This document shows, piece after piece, positions 18,501-26,859 of a stretch of 59,003 bases of DNA (its first letter is position 1; each line of letters begins with the position of its first letter). Source of the stretch: Coriobacteriia bacterium (GTDB lineage: Bacteria; Actinomycetota; Coriobacteriia; WRKU01; WQUG01); NCBI GenBank assembly GCA_009778715.1, contig WRFR01000007.1:1-59003 (forward strand), read 5' to 3'. The notes under the pieces were generated by a model. The model ran no database searches and was not told the origin of the DNA. It saw nothing but the letters and a program-made list of their open reading frames with translations. The translations under genes were made by a program, and so were the position numbers.

Positions 18501-21500
18501 TGCGAGAATACCAGCGCTCATCTGCGTAAGAGCAACATCTGGTCCTTCTGTATGCACGGTGACGGTAATAGAGCGTTCGTCACCAGGTATTCCCTCAGAT
18601 GACATTGCTCGCATCCAGATAGTGTAAGTACCTTCAATTGGAATATCGTGATCATCTACTGGGGTAAAGATGGTCAGGCTACCCATGTTAGAGGGGTCAG
18701 CGAACACTTCACTGTAGTCACTACGTTCCCCATCTTTCTCTATTGCATACTGGATACCTGTGCGTTCGCTCTGGCCTCCAAAAAAGATCCAGTTGATATT
18801 AAAAGCATTAGTGCTTTTTACAGTACTGTCAACGGTAAGAACTGGGGCCGCAAGTCGATTTGCGATTTGAAGATGAAGCGTCTTAGTACCGGCATCATTT
18901 CCGGCCTTGTCTTTACCGGCATAAATCAAATCATAGAGACCGTTAGGATAGGTATTGGTGATCAGAGAAAGCGTTGAGGACAGAGTTGCAGCAGGAGCAA
19001 TGACTGTTGAGCTTCCGTCTGTCGTATTTTCCAAAGTTAATGTGGCCACATCGATTCCACTGAGTGCCTCGGTCACCGTTGTAGCAATAGTGACCGTGTT
19101 GGTAACTACTGCCGGATTTGAAGAGGTACTCGTCGTGTCTGCAATGGGGTTTCCGGTGGGTCCGTCAGAAAGTTTGAAATCGAGTACCGGCGCCACCGTA
19201 TCTTTCCAATAGTTGATCAGGTAGGCTGTGCCAGTGTTTCCGGCCTTATCAACCGAGCGCACTCTAACCTCGTATTTCCCGCTGTCGGGAAAAAGACTTG
19301 CTGGAAGGGCTGTCGTGCCAGAAGTTGTGGCTGCAAGAGCTGTCAGATCACTATAAGCGCCAGCTGTCGCCCCTGCTTTATTGGTCTCTACCTGCAACTT
19401 GAAAGTATTGCCGCTATAAGCAGGAGCATCGCTCAGCCCTGACCAGACAATGGCAGGCGGCGTAGCCGCGTTATACCAGCCAAAAGAGTTTGCCGCAGGA
19501 CTCAGTGTCGGCGTATTCATTTTTGGCGCCGTCGCATCATAGTAGTACGCATAGCTTTTTTCGGCGCTCAGGTTGCCTATCCGATCTTTAGCACGAAGTA
19601 CCAGGGTATGAGCACCGGCAGTGGTCGAGATAAAGTCTGCTGCGGTAAATGTGTAGGAGCCACCAGGGAGGGTAAAAGAGTTAGTTTTGGTAACCGGCAC
19701 ACTGTGTACAGCAGAAGTAGTGCCATCAGGACGTTTAACATAGGCTTCCAACGTAAATGCGCCTGCATTACAGACTGGTTTGTCAGTGGCTGAAGTCCAT
19801 GAAATGGTAGGAAGCGTTTTTGAATATGAGCTTGCTGTCGTAGCAGGACTTACCGGAGACGTTGGCATATTAAGAGTAGGAGCGGTCGTGTCAACATGGA
19901 ACCAGGCCCCTTTACCCGTACCTACCGCCCCATTTGAGTCATGTCCTCTGATATAGACCGCGTAGCAACCCTGGGTATAGCTTGTGATAGGTAGACTGTA
20001 GCCAGAGGTTGCGACACTGTTGGAAGTATAAGGTGAAGTAGCGTATTCCTTGACGTTGGTAGAGGCTGTACTGTGGGTTCCCGCTGCGTCCGTCGTTCCA
20101 TTGGCTATCCGGAGCTCTACTCTGTCCAGATAACTTGAGCTGATGCCTGTCCAGGTAATCTTAGGAAGAGGATTGCCGGGCTTCCAGGTACTTGGCGTTA
20201 TGGTTAAGGCTGTAGCTGTGGTAGGTGGATCAGTATAGGTCACCGTAAGCTTAGGACGATAGGAAGCGGTCGCTGTAGACTGACCGCAAAATTGAGTGTA
20301 ATTGCTTAAGGTCTCATCTGATTGTTTGAGCATCAGGCCATATCCGGGAATAGTCCCGTTTGCTACCCCCTGTACCCAGCTTTTTACATCAAAGGAGATA
20401 TCATAGCTGGTAGTCCCTGTTGCCTTGCTGGCAACAGCTGTTGCGGCATAGCCTGGGCGGGTGTTCCAGCACAGGTCTCCGTAAGTATTGGTCTGCCCGG
20501 TTCCGGGGGTAAGCACCTGATGGACGGCGACCGTGATGTTTTTGTTATACGATGAGTTATTGACCTGGCGAAGTGTTAACGTGGCGCCTGTTACTGACTT
20601 TCCCTTAACGTCGCTATTGAAGTTTTCTCCTTTAAGGAAAGAACGCGAAGTCCCTTCGCTCCCCTTGCCAACCGCCATCACGGTGCCATAACCAACTATG
20701 CTGGCAAAAGATGACCCGCTTCTGATGAAGGTAGTAGCAAGCCCGGTACCGGTAGTGGTATTTGCGTAAGTACCCTGCCAGGTCAACGTGGGATCTACGA
20801 TGACTGGATAGATACGATCAGGACTCTGGAGATAGTCATTATCTACCACCAAAGTAAGCAGGTAGCTGTCCGGGTCATTCTCTTTCTGGGCTAACGTAAA
20901 ATAGAGCGCATCTGAAGATGCGCCATCTTTTGAACTATCCTTCATCGACGCTGCGGGAATTACAGCAACCACGTTAGTGGTGTCACGTGAATCAAGAAGC
21001 ATCACCGAGCGTCCGTCTTCTGAAAGCTGAGGGATTGTTCCTTTCAAGTTGAGATTATAGACAAAGGTATTGGCGTCTGGAACATCATCTAATACGATCT
21101 CTTCTTTAACACCAATATCCGAGGAAGTGTATTCAAGATGGGCTGAGTCGTTCAGGTCATAACGAGCCTTCAGAGGTACCTGTTCAGTATTGTTATAGGC
21201 ATCGGTGTAGCTCTCTTTAACTGATTCCGGGTTTGTTGGAATAGCCGGATATGCACTCTTCTTGATGTCTAAGTCATAGGCGCTATCAGCTGCAATAAGA
21301 TCAGTTTTTGCATCAGTAATCGTTTTTCCCGTGACAAGTCCATCGGCCTTGTTTGCTATCTCGCCAACGTGCGTTAAGTTTCCAAGATTCTGTGTTATGA
21401 AATCTGTATTCGTAACAGGGGAAAGATCGATCGTGTAATCGCCGTTGGTAAGAAGGAGCGGAGTTGAAGCATCTATCGTCTCGGGGAAGTATTGCTTCAT

Positions 21501-21890
21501 GTCTCCCGCAGCGTTTTCGTACCGGTAGCCAGCCCTATCACTTGATTTCAGCGTTGGGTCATAATCAACAAGCTTGCCGTCTTTATCAGCAAAGCGCACC
21601 GGCGAGGAAAAATACTCTGCGGTAGTCTGACCAGCAGCATCGGTATAGAGATTTGCGTCGGTCTCTTTCTTCAGTGTCGGAGGCGCCATAATCGCCGGAG
21701 GTTTTATCTGGGAAGCGAGATCTGACGTGAGAAGCGCATCAGTGGAAAGACTGCCTACCGCCATAACTGATGTTGGAGCAATAGCTAAAATCAGCACGAC
21801 TGAGAGCAGAAAACAAAGCGATCTGCTAAAAAGATTAGTTGAGTAGTTAAGGTTCTGCGGTGATGTCAACGATTGACTTGCCTGCTTCAT
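12519..21890 (-). CDS. Giant RHS/YD-repeat surface protein with a toxin-like C-terminal tail
   Basis: The product is about 3,123 residues from the ATG at 21890 (AAGGAAAG upstream; an in-frame ATG 12 codons earlier lacks a site). A signal peptide is evident (SLCFLLSVVLILAIAPTSVM, near 20-45). Then come a pro-region, a DNRLRE-like domain with paired secondary-structure repeats (about 390-570; AVHQVLTPGTGQTNTYGDLCW), several Ig/FN3-like modules beginning TAPT, a carbohydrate-binding-like part and a long array of YD repeats (YDxxGR/L, about 1,600-2,950). The RHS core is clear (YYLNARYYNPINAYFLTQDT, then NLYSYCSNDPINNTDPTGH). The 122 residues after DPTGH form a different, very basic tail with one long hydrophobic segment, in the place where WapA/RHS proteins carry exchangeable toxins. 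Three palindromes lie immediately upstream. Confidence 0.92.
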   Translation of the reverse strand: MKQASQSLTSPQNLNYSTNLFSRSLCFLLSVVLILAIAPTSVMAVGSLSTDALLTSDLASQIKPPAIMAPPTLKKETDANLYTDAAGQTTAEYFSSPVRFADKDGKLVDYDPTLKSSDRAGYRYENAAGDMKQYFPETIDASTPLLLTNGDYTIDLSPVTNTDFITQNLGNLTHVGEIANKADGLVTGKTITDAKTDLIAADSAYDLDIKKSAYPAIPTNPESVKESYTDAYNNTEQVPLKARYDLNDSAHLEYTSSDIGVKEEIVLDDVPDANTFVYNLNLKGTIPQLSEDGRSVMLLDSRDTTNVVAVIPAASMKDSSKDGASSDALYFTLAQKENDPDSYLLTLVVDNDYLQSPDRIYPVIVDPTLTWQGTYANTTTGTGLATTFIRSGSSFASIVGYGTVMAVGKGSEGTSRSFLKGENFNSDVKGKSVTGATLTLRQVNNSSYNKNITVAVHQVLTPGTGQTNTYGDLCWNTRPGYAATAVASKATGTTSYDISFDVKSWVQGVANGTIPGYGLMLKQSDETLSNYTQFCGQSTATASYRPKLTVTYTDPPTTATALTITPSTWKPGNPLPKITWTGISSSYLDRVELRIANGTTDAAGTHSTASTNVKEYATSPYTSNSVATSGYSLPITSYTQGCYAVYIRGHDSNGAVGTGKGAWFHVDTTAPTLNMPTSPVSPATTASSYSKTLPTISWTSATDKPVCNAGAFTLEAYVKRPDGTTSAVHSVPVTKTNSFTLPGGSYTFTAADFISTTAGAHTLVLRAKDRIGNLSAEKSYAYYYDATAPKMNTPTLSPAANSFGWYNAATPPAIVWSGLSDAPAYSGNTFKLQVETNKAGATAGAYSDLTALAATTSGTTALPASLFPDSGKYEVRVRSVDKAGNTGTAYLINYWKDTVAPVLDFKLSDGPTGNPIADTTSTSSNPAVVTNTVTIATTVTEALSGIDVATLTLENTTDGSSTVIAPAATLSSTLSLITNTYPNGLYDLIYAGKDKAGNDAGTKTLHLQIANRLAAPVLTVDSTVKSTNAFNINWIFFGGQSERTGIQYAIEKDGERSDYSEVFADPSNMGSLTIFTPVDDHDIPIEGTYTIWMRAMSSEGIPGDERSITVTVHTEGPDVALTQMSAGILAGSVLSDYLSGYYVFVKEAGDPDSSYELVGSGDSEKTNSALAYFDLSSERPAQATYTFKLQAKDLMGNVSETTLDVYNPISSTELYGQPGSGLTCPTGGAITSKSDLFALANPSTYGSSAFDWYIDGIPAKHVSSVAQNPTFADDFADISRYGEGNYYTILGTTTPSSIAASTAKQASGILYAANLSDEQDFNCIGGHFENGTFTFDADFTSAELVTQEVTSALPFTSLSFQHQVQVTGDAAISYYISVDGAPYKEIDADSWSAYSETGKFYVSSVRFKVVLNRSVGSTATASLSSLNVTANFTAPDVFKIDFLGKAAPANLIARDKLDYKTYLGWDSASTENILPQISYEVLYSFDANAPVRTWKSSAEGLKEHYFASPNTDYSTTLYYRVRAVRTEQVAGKTVNYYGAPSNVSASTVADSDELAKRLGTQDYWDYESVTTPIGSGQIEKSWGNFVFTQTDKPIESDSLLKDGVTRTYNSQSSLVFPFGLGTDFSYNVELLKQISGEGYVLKDDTGTLRTFAWDEPNQTYFTSDSKRVRLTVFDTPKPVRVLTQKGSGNNENTYDVLLVKYVVTFDKKCEYWFNQGGQLVYITEKAQQLDEALPAGQDTYFADDSQSNLVLSYDAKRGQLTEVVSKGLRKIRFAHNPDGLISVVWLPDETVIGYTYQEKRLVEVRDYSTHLSEQAFVSGDLPQTSDNDVSYVYDYMKPVSDIDRYYMTAINGVANSQTQAPPRTKISYNPAGQLDTLMQATGAEDAHGDITKLVYGNMTEPVTSSYYTPAELAAPTRETKTTYGAAGLMADTWAGTPDEVANQTARHTSYVYQDYLLMSSTADSDYHSIDGSGVIETHSVPKTTKAEYNTLDLPTTTVEDNGSITESTYDSAGTINEEEVTSEKTYDENGVLISDGAWDYDADGQETSDVDRIEESAMTSEYYPNGNLKRTLTSLQKYVNGVPQGAAVPQSETTYEYDQYDNITKQVDTTYGSPDVITETDSSYDGLARELSNTTGTLSSGVLTNWIKATNTYDFMGRPTSTVTQEEGSDAKTTTTTYNKDGSINHQTDDLGTQTSFLYDELGRALTKTVVPQGRPAQVSTTAYGFENVTLNVPAGTKNLIAGVTTSTDPAGVVTKSYTDELDQQVRNSAVGVNSDTTYTKDGKAFAVITLPATHSRQEAKTDLSLYDENGNAIASVRQPLYAGGHYYLGDDTITTQSVFDSEGKEKEKTDALGQVTHYTYDTKGELASVTQPETSVIINSSSLSAQDQNRETIAPVTSYMTDTIDPIDQTTSDTVTDALGRLSKTTKDAAGKTLSVTDFGQASAASGAGITTSYLYNGKEQQVKETYSNGDYKTFAYDTRDNLTETKWYRVNGTLELSSVNTYDSFNRIVSITDYRHQGSVTTVIYYQRSDYDKAGKLTGSYEGTSIPADPEHIADKDKTCYIYDSAGRLIERDYPEDVADSTNAPVALKYSYDNQGRISQIKAVLKTGTVTREATLRQYNYDDWGRVSYLKDYPGFAKGSSQYLIKQYSYDDFGRVISLGYEGFGNNLDGYDYSYNKSSQIIFEEHVTNYPGEDTTDQVREYTYDELGRLISSDVTDNIEGSTESFTYGYDAIGNRRMEGIDGEENYAIYNGLNQMTKKQIGAATASFSYDANGNQIAEITDKTITTSTDEDGNETTSVGPGITQSFSYDIDNHLTQVKQGSTIFNSNAYRGDGQRISKTEADVTTNYAYQSGQVLYTTNSSGQKISFNLYGDGGEIISSKRYGGDQADKYLTYTTDIRNSTSSVLADDGTDLLSYTYSDFGETKRSGDADTYNEIAYTGGIYDESTKLYYLNARYYNPINAYFLTQDTYRGENENPDTNNLYSYCSNDPINNTDPTGHKKKSTKKNKPKKPNNRNGRNKNDAHPEAEVHNRKKQGTGGRAARRVYTWVWEHRSTIVWMTFVAVVTIVVVYVVVIYLLPCFFAPAVVVARVPRARTIRVARTVRRPIYVNRWVLVRKSKYV
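12522..12887 (-). other. RHS C-terminal tail: basic linker plus hydrophobic segment
   Basis: These bases encode the 122 residues after the DPTGH boundary. The first 50 are Lys/Arg/Asn-rich (KKKSTKKNKPKKPNNRNGRN), then comes a hydrophobic stretch of more than 30 residues (STIVWMTFVAVVTIVVVYVV, then VIYLLPCFFAPAVVVARV), then an Arg-rich end. No nuclease or deaminase motif is recognised. A pore-forming or membrane-active tip, or a simple membrane anchor, would both fit. Confidence 0.55.
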
Positions 21891-21942
21891 AAGCTTTCCT
21901 TCCTCGCTCTCCGGTAATACAGACAAGATAGCAAGGATAACT

Positions 21943-22026
21943 CATGTGTTTTCACATGAATTGGGAAATTGAGCAAACTCATGTGATTTCACATGGTAGA
22001 TATCATCTCTCATGTGGATTCACATA
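21943..22026. promoter_or_regulatory. Three palindromic operators upstream of the RHS gene
   Basis: The 16-mers CATGTGTTTTCACATG (21943-21958), CATGTGATTTCACATG (21980-21995) and CATGTGGATTCACATA (22011-22026) share the form CATGTG-N4-CACATG. The first two are perfect in both arms and the third differs by one base. Start-to-start spacing is 37 and 31 bp. They fill the 154-bp gap between the LuxR-type regulator and the RHS gene, so they are candidate binding sites of that regulator. Confidence 0.8.
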
Positions 22027-22044
22027 TACTGTGAAAAGTGCCGG

Positions 22045-23463
22045 TTAAAACCTTAGATGCCGATACTTTGCAGCCAACACTCCGTGCGGTCGCACTCCCA
22101 TTTTTGACATAATATCCCCGATATGGTTTTGCGCAGTGCCCACATCAATAGTCAGCTCCTGTGCAATCTGCTTTGCGCTCATGCCCTCAACTATTAATTT
22201 GAAGACATCTATCTGCCGGGGAGTAAGCCGATACTTGGTTACAATACCTTGCAGAGACTCATTGGTTGTATCATCTGCCCGGTCATCTGGCTCAGTAATC
22301 TGATTGCTTTGCACGCGCGTAGCCAAGTAAAACAAAAACAAGAAAACAAGTAACGCAACAAGAACGATCGTCAGCGTTAGGGGAAACCCCCACCGTCTGT
22401 CAAAGTTCGTCTGTGAAATACCGAGCATATGCAGATTTAATAATCCCTCGCTGGCAAAGTAGACGAGCAAACCAAATCCCGCAATGAACCCCTTACGAGG
22501 ATGTCGTGCAGCCGCCATCATACAGAGGATGCAGACAAGAAACACGCAGCCCTTTTCTCCAAGATTGAGTACAATATAAATCATTGCATTTCCTGTAAAG
22601 GTACCATCGAGAAAAAGAGCGGCAAGACAGCCCAGCACCATCAACGCGATCGGAATAGCCAAATTCAGCACACTGAGTCGTCTATCAATCCAATACCCCA
22701 GAAGAGCAGCAAACGGGATCCGTAGGATGATTACCGCAAAATAAAGCCAAGGCACCTCTACTAAGCCACCTGGTATTTCCAGGTTTCCAGAATTCATCAG
22801 CTGGCCCAAAGCGATCAACAACACAAACCCCATCAAAAGGATAATCAGGTTACGCGAGGCAACGACCCGGCCTTTAGCAAGGTCTGCCGTTTTATTATCT
22901 CTACTGCTTTTTGGCCAACAAAAAAATATGACAAGAAGAAGCGCCATGAGGATCAGAAACCCTAATGTCGTAATGGACATCCTTGGAAGAAGATCTGAGA
23001 AATAATGGTAACCCATGCTAAGGGGAAACACCGCAACCGAATAAAGGCTTGCTGATATACCAGCTTTAAGTCCTAAATTTTTGATCGGGCCGCTTTCGAG
23101 AAAACTCACCAGGGACGCACAGATAAACAACCCGATCAGAATGCCAAATAGTGCACCCATGGGAAGCGAGAACGGCACCCTATCGACAACTAGCATCCCA
23201 ATGCTATAAAGCAAGAGAAGAAGTGGGGCTAAACTGCGAGAGGTACGACAAAAATCAGAAAAGAAATGCTCCAGCGCGCCATACAGCATAATTCCCAGAG
23301 GAATCATCAATAATACGCTGGCCCCTACCGCGCTGAATCGCCCACTGGTAGCGTAGATGAGTTCTGCAGCAATGCCAACCGCCACCATAGAGAGGCAGAG
23401 CATCAAAAATGGATAGGGTTTCCTGTTCTTTAATAAAGCCGGAGAAGATTTATCAAAATCCAT
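22045..23463 (-). CDS. Multi-membrane-helix LuxR-family transcriptional regulator
   Basis: The product is 472 residues from the ATG at 23463, 8 bases after GGAAGG; an ATG two codons earlier is only 2 bases from it. About 12 hydrophobic segments fill residues 15-385 in an MFS-like arrangement, and the C-terminus is a LuxR helix-turn-helix (LTPRQIDVFKLIVEGMSAKQ, then IAQELTIDVGTAQNHIGDIM). This one-component, membrane-anchored plan is abundant in Coriobacteriia, where few members have known ligands. It lies directly upstream of and in line with the RHS gene, with three identical-type palindromes between them, so it probably controls that gene. The inducer is unknown. Confidence 0.93.
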   Translation of the reverse strand: MDFDKSSPALLKNRKPYPFLMLCLSMVAVGIAAELIYATSGRFSAVGASVLLMIPLGIMLYGALEHFFSDFCRTSRSLAPLLLLLYSIGMLVVDRVPFSLPMGALFGILIGLFICASLVSFLESGPIKNLGLKAGISASLYSVAVFPLSMGYHYFSDLLPRMSITTLGFLILMALLLVIFFCWPKSSRDNKTADLAKGRVVASRNLIILLMGFVLLIALGQLMNSGNLEIPGGLVEVPWLYFAVIILRIPFAALLGYWIDRRLSVLNLAIPIALMVLGCLAALFLDGTFTGNAMIYIVLNLGEKGCVFLVCILCMMAAARHPRKGFIAGFGLLVYFASEGLLNLHMLGISQTNFDRRWGFPLTLTIVLVALLVFLFLFYLATRVQSNQITEPDDRADDTTNESLQGIVTKYRLTPRQIDVFKLIVEGMSAKQIAQELTIDVGTAQNHIGDIMSKMGVRPHGVLAAKYRHLRF

Positions 23464-23624
23464 TGACATTACCTTCCATAATACTGGATAAATTCTAATT
23501 TCACTTTTTATAGTATAACAATTCTCAACCAGCAGAAATGCATGATCGCATTCAACCTTAGGGTAGAGCTTAGAAGCTGAGAAAGGCTAAAATAAGGGCG
23601 CAAAAGAGCCGTTTCAGGCTATGA

Positions 23625-24782
23625 TCAGGCGATATAGACTTTCTCGAGGCGACGACCGAAGCCGATCGTGATCTCGTGTTCTATCGAGTCGGCCGCTTTC
23701 GCATACTGCTCGACCGTGATCTCGTCGGTGTGGGCGGGATGCAGAGCGACGCCTGGGACCTGCGCCTGGCCGATGATGACGAAGGTATCCCCCACCTTGA
23801 CCTGCTCGTCAGCGGGAACCTCGGCCATCATCTGATCCATGCAGATCCGCCCTACCTGTGAGACCCGGCGCCCGTCGCGCTCCAGCAGGAACCCGGCCCG
23901 ATTGCTCAGCCGTCGAGGCATGCCGTCAGCGTAGCCTAGCGGCAAGGTTGCTATCCGGGTCGGCACAGCAGCGCGCCAGGTCAGCCCGTAGCTGACGCCT
24001 TCGCCGGTGGCGATCGTCTTGACCAGCGTCGTGCGTGCCTTGACAGACATGACCGGGCGGAGTTTAATGTGGCGCGGTGTGTCCTCGCTCGCATACAGAC
24101 CGTAGAGCGAGATGCCCACGCGCACCATATCGTAGCGGGCCTCGGGGATCAGCACGGTTGCGGCTGAGTTGGCCGCGTGCACCAGGGGGATGTCAATGTC
24201 CGCGTCGCGTATCGCGGCAAGCGCTTTCTCGAAACGGCGCAGTTGAATGTCCGCGTCCCAGTCGCCTTCGACGTCGGCTGTAGCGAAATGAGTGAAGACG
24301 CCCGCCAGCTCGAGCGCAGGCAGGTCTTCTGCTTCCAGCAGAACACGTGTCGCTTCTTCCGGCGCCACACCGATGCGGTGCATGCCGGTATCGATCTTCA
24401 AGTGATAACGCGCCGGGCGGTCCAGCCGGGCGGCCTCACGCGACGCCGCGCGCAAAAAACGCAAGCTGCTCGCGCACAGGTCGACGCCTGCTTCGATCAG
24501 CTCGGGCAGCGCGGCCTCGGGAACTTCCGCAAAGATCAGGATCGGCGCGCCGATGCCAGCCGCACGCAGCTGGAGGGCTTCATCGGCCGTGGCCACACCC
24601 AACCAGGTGGCGCCTGCTTCCAGCGCCGCACGGGCGCAACGCAGCGCGCCATGCCCGTAGGCGTCGGCCTTGACCACCGCCATGAACTGTGTCGCCGGTC
24701 CGATGAGCTCGCAGAACGTACGCACGTTGGCTTGAAGAGCTCCCAGGTCAATCTCTGCCCAGGCGTCACGATGTGTGGTCAT
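23625..24782 (-). CDS. alr: Alanine racemase
   Basis: The product has 385 residues, the usual length. The PLP lysine is K38 in AVVKADAYGHGALR, and the second catalytic base is Y265 in GEGVSYGLTWRA. Also typical are HLKIDTGMHRIGV, VRVGISLYGLY and RICMDQMMAEV. It makes D-alanine for peptidoglycan in the cytoplasm. It begins 11 bp after nnr and is last in the run acpS-nnr-alr, an order also known from Firmicutes. A weak hairpin downstream (AGCC...GGCT then CTTTT) may end the transcript. Confidence 0.97.
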   Translation of the reverse strand: MTTHRDAWAEIDLGALQANVRTFCELIGPATQFMAVVKADAYGHGALRCARAALEAGATWLGVATADEALQLRAAGIGAPILIFAEVPEAALPELIEAGVDLCASSLRFLRAASREAARLDRPARYHLKIDTGMHRIGVAPEEATRVLLEAEDLPALELAGVFTHFATADVEGDWDADIQLRRFEKALAAIRDADIDIPLVHAANSAATVLIPEARYDMVRVGISLYGLYASEDTPRHIKLRPVMSVKARTTLVKTIATGEGVSYGLTWRAAVPTRIATLPLGYADGMPRRLSNRAGFLLERDGRRVSQVGRICMDQMMAEVPADEQVKVGDTFVIIGQAQVPGVALHPAHTDEITVEQYAKAADSIEHEITIGFGRRLEKVYIA

Positions 24783-24793
24783 AGCAGCTCCCT

Positions 24794-26383
24794 TTACGCA
24801 TAGTTTTCTCCGCGCAAACTCTGCATCACCACGCGCGCGGCATCCGGGATGTTCTCGATCACATCAAGCGCCGTGACCGAGAGCGGCGTCAGGTCCTCAG
24901 TTGCCAGCGCGGCGCTGTGAGCCTGAAGACGCACCGCAAGCGCGGCCGCGACACGCGGATCCAGCCCTTGCGCCAGCAGCGCTGCGATCATCCCGGCCAG
25001 CACGTCGCCCGTGCCAGCTGTGGCCAGGGTCGGCGGGCCCTGGCTGTCGATGATCGTTGCAAATGAGCTGGCGATCACCGTCGAAGGTCCTTTGAACACG
25101 CAGGTGACCAGGGAGCTCGACAGCTCTTTAGCCAGGCTGACTGCCTGGGACAAGGCTTCCTGCGCTGTGATGAGGCGACCAAGCAAACGCGCCATCTCCC
25201 CGCCATGTGGGGTCAGGATCATCTCGCGCCCGATCATCGGCGACAGTAAGAGCTCCGAATGGCCCGCGAATGCATAGAGCGCGTCAGCGTCGATGACGAT
25301 CGGTATCTCTACGATCCCCTCCTGGCGATCAAGAACCAAACGCCGTACCAGCTCGAGCAGGCGCTCGTCTCGTCCCAGGCCCGGCCCGATCAACACGCTA
25401 TCCGCCTGAAGGCTCAACTCGAGCAGCACATTCAGCGCCTTGGGGCCGTTGATGAGGCCTCCACGTGTCTCGGGAAGTTCGACAACCGGGGCGGTCAGCA
25501 GGTGAGTGCGCGCCAACGGTGCGATGCTGGCAGGCGTTGCCAGCTGAACATAGCCCGCTCCGCAGCGGCAGGCCGCCAGCGTTGCCATGACCGCGGCGCC
25601 CGGATAATCCCGGCTCCCCGCGATGATAAGCGCCCGCCCCCGAGAATACTTGTTAGCGTCAAAAGCAGGCAGGGGAAGCTGGAGCGCGTACTCCTGATCG
25701 ACATAGACCGCTGGCATGCTATCGCGATCTGCGACCTGATCGGTCTTGACCCCCAGGTCCGCCACGACCACATCTCCCGTGTGGCGCGCCGCAGGCGCCA
25801 GCGCCAGGCCCACCTTAGCCGCAAGCATCGTGACGGTGGTCTCGGCAAGGATGGCGTTCTCATCGACCTGGCCGCTGTCCCCGGACACCCCGGAGGGCAC
25901 GTCAACTGCCACGACGGGAGAGCGCGACTGGTTCATCATCCGGCACCAATAGCCCAGCTCCCCCGGCTCGGCGCCCAGCGGTATCCGACAGCCGATCCCC
26001 AACAGAGCGTCGACCAGCACCCCATAGGTGTTAAAGACCTCAGGACCCGGGCTCACCTCCCAGTATTCCCAATGCACGCCCGCGCTGGTCGCCTCATAGA
26101 TGATCTCTGCCAGAAGCCCTTCGGCCTTGTTGGGGTGTTGTGTGGTATAGACCGTGACCTTGTGGCCCCGGCTATGCAGAACGCGCGCGGTAACCCAGCC
26201 GTCTCCCCCGTTCTTGCCCGGGCCGCAGACCACCGCCACGGGCGCCTGGTACGAGTTGTTGGTGATGAAGTCGGCGACCGCGGTGCCGGCGTCAAGCATC
26301 AGGCGTTTCTCGGTGATGCCCTGCTCACGGACCGCGTGGTCTTCAAGTGAGCGGATCTGCGCGATCGTCATCAGGTTATACAA
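24794..26383 (-). CDS. nnr: Bifunctional NAD(P)HX epimerase/dehydratase
   Basis: The product has 529 residues. The N-terminal YjeF epimerase half has VVCGPGKNGGDGWVTARVLH (near 49-68) and DVPSGVSGDSGQ. The C-terminal ribokinase-like dehydratase half has GRALIIAGSRDYPGAAVMAT, LTPHGGEMARLLGR and the nucleotide-binding AGTGDVLAGMIAALLAQGLD. It repairs hydrated NADH and NADPH. Both halves look intact. Its start overlaps the end of acpS by 8 bp, so the genes are coupled. Confidence 0.96.
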   Translation of the reverse strand: MYNLMTIAQIRSLEDHAVREQGITEKRLMLDAGTAVADFITNNSYQAPVAVVCGPGKNGGDGWVTARVLHSRGHKVTVYTTQHPNKAEGLLAEIIYEATSAGVHWEYWEVSPGPEVFNTYGVLVDALLGIGCRIPLGAEPGELGYWCRMMNQSRSPVVAVDVPSGVSGDSGQVDENAILAETTVTMLAAKVGLALAPAARHTGDVVVADLGVKTDQVADRDSMPAVYVDQEYALQLPLPAFDANKYSRGRALIIAGSRDYPGAAVMATLAACRCGAGYVQLATPASIAPLARTHLLTAPVVELPETRGGLINGPKALNVLLELSLQADSVLIGPGLGRDERLLELVRRLVLDRQEGIVEIPIVIDADALYAFAGHSELLLSPMIGREMILTPHGGEMARLLGRLITAQEALSQAVSLAKELSSSLVTCVFKGPSTVIASSFATIIDSQGPPTLATAGTGDVLAGMIAALLAQGLDPRVAAALAVRLQAHSAALATEDLTPLSVTALDVIENIPDAARVVMQSLRGENYA

Positions 26384-26834
26384 GGTCGCGCGCCTCCTTG
26401 AAGCGCCGCGCCAGTTCTTCGCGCTGGCTTTCAGGATCGTCGGCTGGGACCGGGCGCGCTTCTGGCGTCAACACGACAGCGCTTGCCACGGCTGTGGTAT
26501 GAGTGAATGAGAGCGAGAGGTGGATCTCTGTGACGCCCAGCTCGGCTGCGCGTGCCTCAGCGCCGCCACGTAGAATTGGATAGGGGCGGCCCTTCTCATC
26601 GCGCGTGACCTCGATATCGCGCCAACGCATGCCGGAAAACCCCGTGCCGAGCGCCTTGACGACGGCTTCCTTGGCGGCAAAACGCAAGGCATAGTGAACC
26701 TCGGGGCGCGCTTTCTGCTCACAGTAAAGGCGCTCTTCCTCAGAGAACAGGCGCCCGATCATGCGAGGCCTGCGCTGAAGCGCCAGCCGCATCCGCTCGA
26801 TCTCAACAATATCTACTCCAAGGCCAACTACCAT
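26376..26834 (-). CDS. acpS: Holo-[acyl-carrier-protein] synthase
   Basis: The product is 152 residues from the ATG at 26834, where homology to the family begins (MVVGLGVDIVEIERM). Mg and CoA ligands D8 and E56 (RFAAKEAVVKALG) are present. It transfers phosphopantetheine from CoA to the acyl carrier protein. It is about 30 residues longer than usual, because of a charged C-terminal tail after SAVVLTPEARP. It starts 26 bp after the PIN toxin gene, so the toxin-antitoxin promoter may also transcribe acpS-nnr-alr. Confidence 0.94.
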   Translation of the reverse strand: MVVGLGVDIVEIERMRLALQRRPRMIGRLFSEEERLYCEQKARPEVHYALRFAAKEAVVKALGTGFSGMRWRDIEVTRDEKGRPYPILRGGAEARAAELGVTEIHLSLSFTHTTAVASAVVLTPEARPVPADDPESQREELARRFKEARDLV

Positions 26835-26859
26835 ATCTTCTGCTGCTCCTTGCTCGTCA

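Noticed and set aside
25259-26350. Long plus-strand frame across nnr
   Set aside because: It is antisense to a complete, well-recognised bifunctional enzyme and has no family features.
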